Assembly: GCA_004557125.1 (NCBI GenBank)
Contig: SFET01000037.1
Location: 1-23,330, forward strand
DNA length: 23,330 nt
Direction of reading: 5' to 3'
Source of the DNA: Clostridiales bacterium
Lineage (GTDB): Bacteria; Bacillota; Clostridia; Christensenellales; Aristaeellaceae
A program made the translations under genes and the position numbers. The notes beneath the pieces were generated by a model. The model made no database searches and was not told the origin of the DNA. It saw only the letters and a list, made by a program, of their open reading frames with translations. Shown piece after piece: positions 23,018 to 23,330 of this stretch; within the stretch, counting starts at the first letter, position 1, and every line of letters begins with the position of its first letter.

Positions 23018-23058
23018 CGCGGCAAGGAGTGGGGCATTTATGTCCCACTTTTGCCGCG
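23018..23058 (+). terminator. Long hairpin after the binding-protein gene, no U-tract
   Basis: CGCGGCAA (23018-23025) pairs with TTGCCGCG (23051-23058), and AGTGGG (23028-23033) with CCCACT (23044-23049). It begins eight bases after the stop codon. The following bases (TCTGCGCATCGG) are not T-rich, so it may stabilise the 3' end or terminate inefficiently. Confidence 0.55.
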
Positions 23059-23330
23059 TCTGCGCATCGGACGGTTCCATGAGCCGCGCGATGCGGATAA
23101 AGCAGCCGGGCTGCACGCCCGGCGCATTTGCGTGTAAAAAGAAAGACCAACTATGAAAAGTCAACCCCTTCGAAGGGGTTGCAGGAGTGGGGGCTGCATT
23201 TAACCAATTCATAACAGAGCAAGAAAGTGGACAGGGAAAAGCCCTGACAAGCGATGAAGGCAGGGCAAGGGCAGGATAAAGAAACGGATCAGTGTTTGAC
23301 GTAAGGACGGTTATCAGAAAGAATCGCATG
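23059..23330. other. Non-coding region with several hairpins
   Basis: No credible gene is seen in the last 272 bases. The stretch holds a hairpin CGCATCG (23063-23069)/CGATGCG (23089-23095), a hairpin CCGGGC (23106-23111)/GCCCGG (23117-23122), a 20-bp palindrome (23162-23181) and a short CAGGG/CCCTG hairpin (23232-23246). The right part is purine-rich on the plus strand. It could be a small structured RNA, an intergenic repeat or the edge of a mobile element; the window ends before this can be decided. Confidence 0.4.
23162..23181. repeat. Perfect 20-bp palindrome
   Basis: CAACCCCTTCGAAGGGGTTG reads the same on both strands and folds into an eight-pair stem with a TCGA loop. On the minus strand it is followed by ACTTTTC. 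It may be a dispersed palindromic repeat, a terminator for a minus-strand gene outside the window, or a protein-binding site. Confidence 0.6.

Noticed and set aside
22916..23329. Minus-strand 137-codon frame at the window end
   Set aside because: It overlaps the 3' end of the binding-protein gene, crosses several hairpins and the 20-bp palindrome, and shows no recognisable domain or ribosome site.
1..23330. CRISPR array, rRNA operon, complete insertion sequence or phage-defence system
   Set aside because: No regularly spaced repeats, rRNA-like sequence, transposase motifs or nuclease/defence gene sets were seen on either strand.

Overview
The window looks like a chromosomal stretch of a GC-rich (by eye about 60% G+C) Gram-positive bacterium of the Clostridia (Bacillota), probably a gut or anaerobic lineage. 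The evidence is the gene families and their order: an ECF-type sigma factor with a zinc-finger anti-sigma factor, YnzC/DUF896 and DUF1292 proteins, lon followed by engB (ysxC), ecfA1-ecfA2-ecfT-truA, a short clostridial-type pyrophosphatase-like gene next to ybaK, and the Fe-S-scaffold/GGGtGRT pair. Shine-Dalgarno sites are strong (AGGAGG type). Starts include TTG (sigma factor, lon) and GTG (ecfA2). UGA is a normal stop here, ending most of the intact genes. I cannot name the species.

Layout. (1) 1-414: the last 43 codons of a serine recombinase, then about 280 bases of non-coding junction sequence. A mobile element therefore ends just left of a tRNA-Leu(CAA) gene (415-497, minus strand). 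(2) 562-3383: sigma factor, anti-sigma factor, a secreted SIMPL-domain protein and a DUF896 protein in one probable operon, then a separately promoted DUF1292 protein with a four-cysteine cluster. (3) 3449-7042: lon, engB and a proline-/glycine-arginine-rich protein of unknown function, closed by a bidirectional terminator shared with a convergent GNAT acetyltransferase. (4) 7589-11194, minus strand: a glycolytic operon made of a fused phosphoglycerate kinase-triosephosphate isomerase followed by phosphoglycerate mutase (GpmI). (5) 11298-16078: ECF transporter energising module, truA, pyrophosphatase-like, ybaK and a HAD hydrolase, tightly packed and partly overlapping. (6) 16098-17990: a strongly promoted two-gene unit, a NifU-like scaffold and the uncharacterised GGGtGRT protein, ended by a very strong terminator. 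(7) 18117-23058: a branched-chain amino-acid type ABC transporter (livG, livF, livH, livM and the binding protein) behind a leader containing an intrinsic terminator. (8) 23059-23330: non-coding, structured, with a 20-bp perfect palindrome.

The most interesting points are the single-ORF PGK-TPI fusion, the highly expressed-looking scaffold/GGGtGRT pair, the Pro/Gly-Arg-rich protein with an N-terminal DxDxDG motif, and two one-base lesions in one transporter operon (a frameshift in livF, an in-frame UGA in livM). No CRISPR array, rRNA gene, complete insertion sequence or convincing novel defence system is present.
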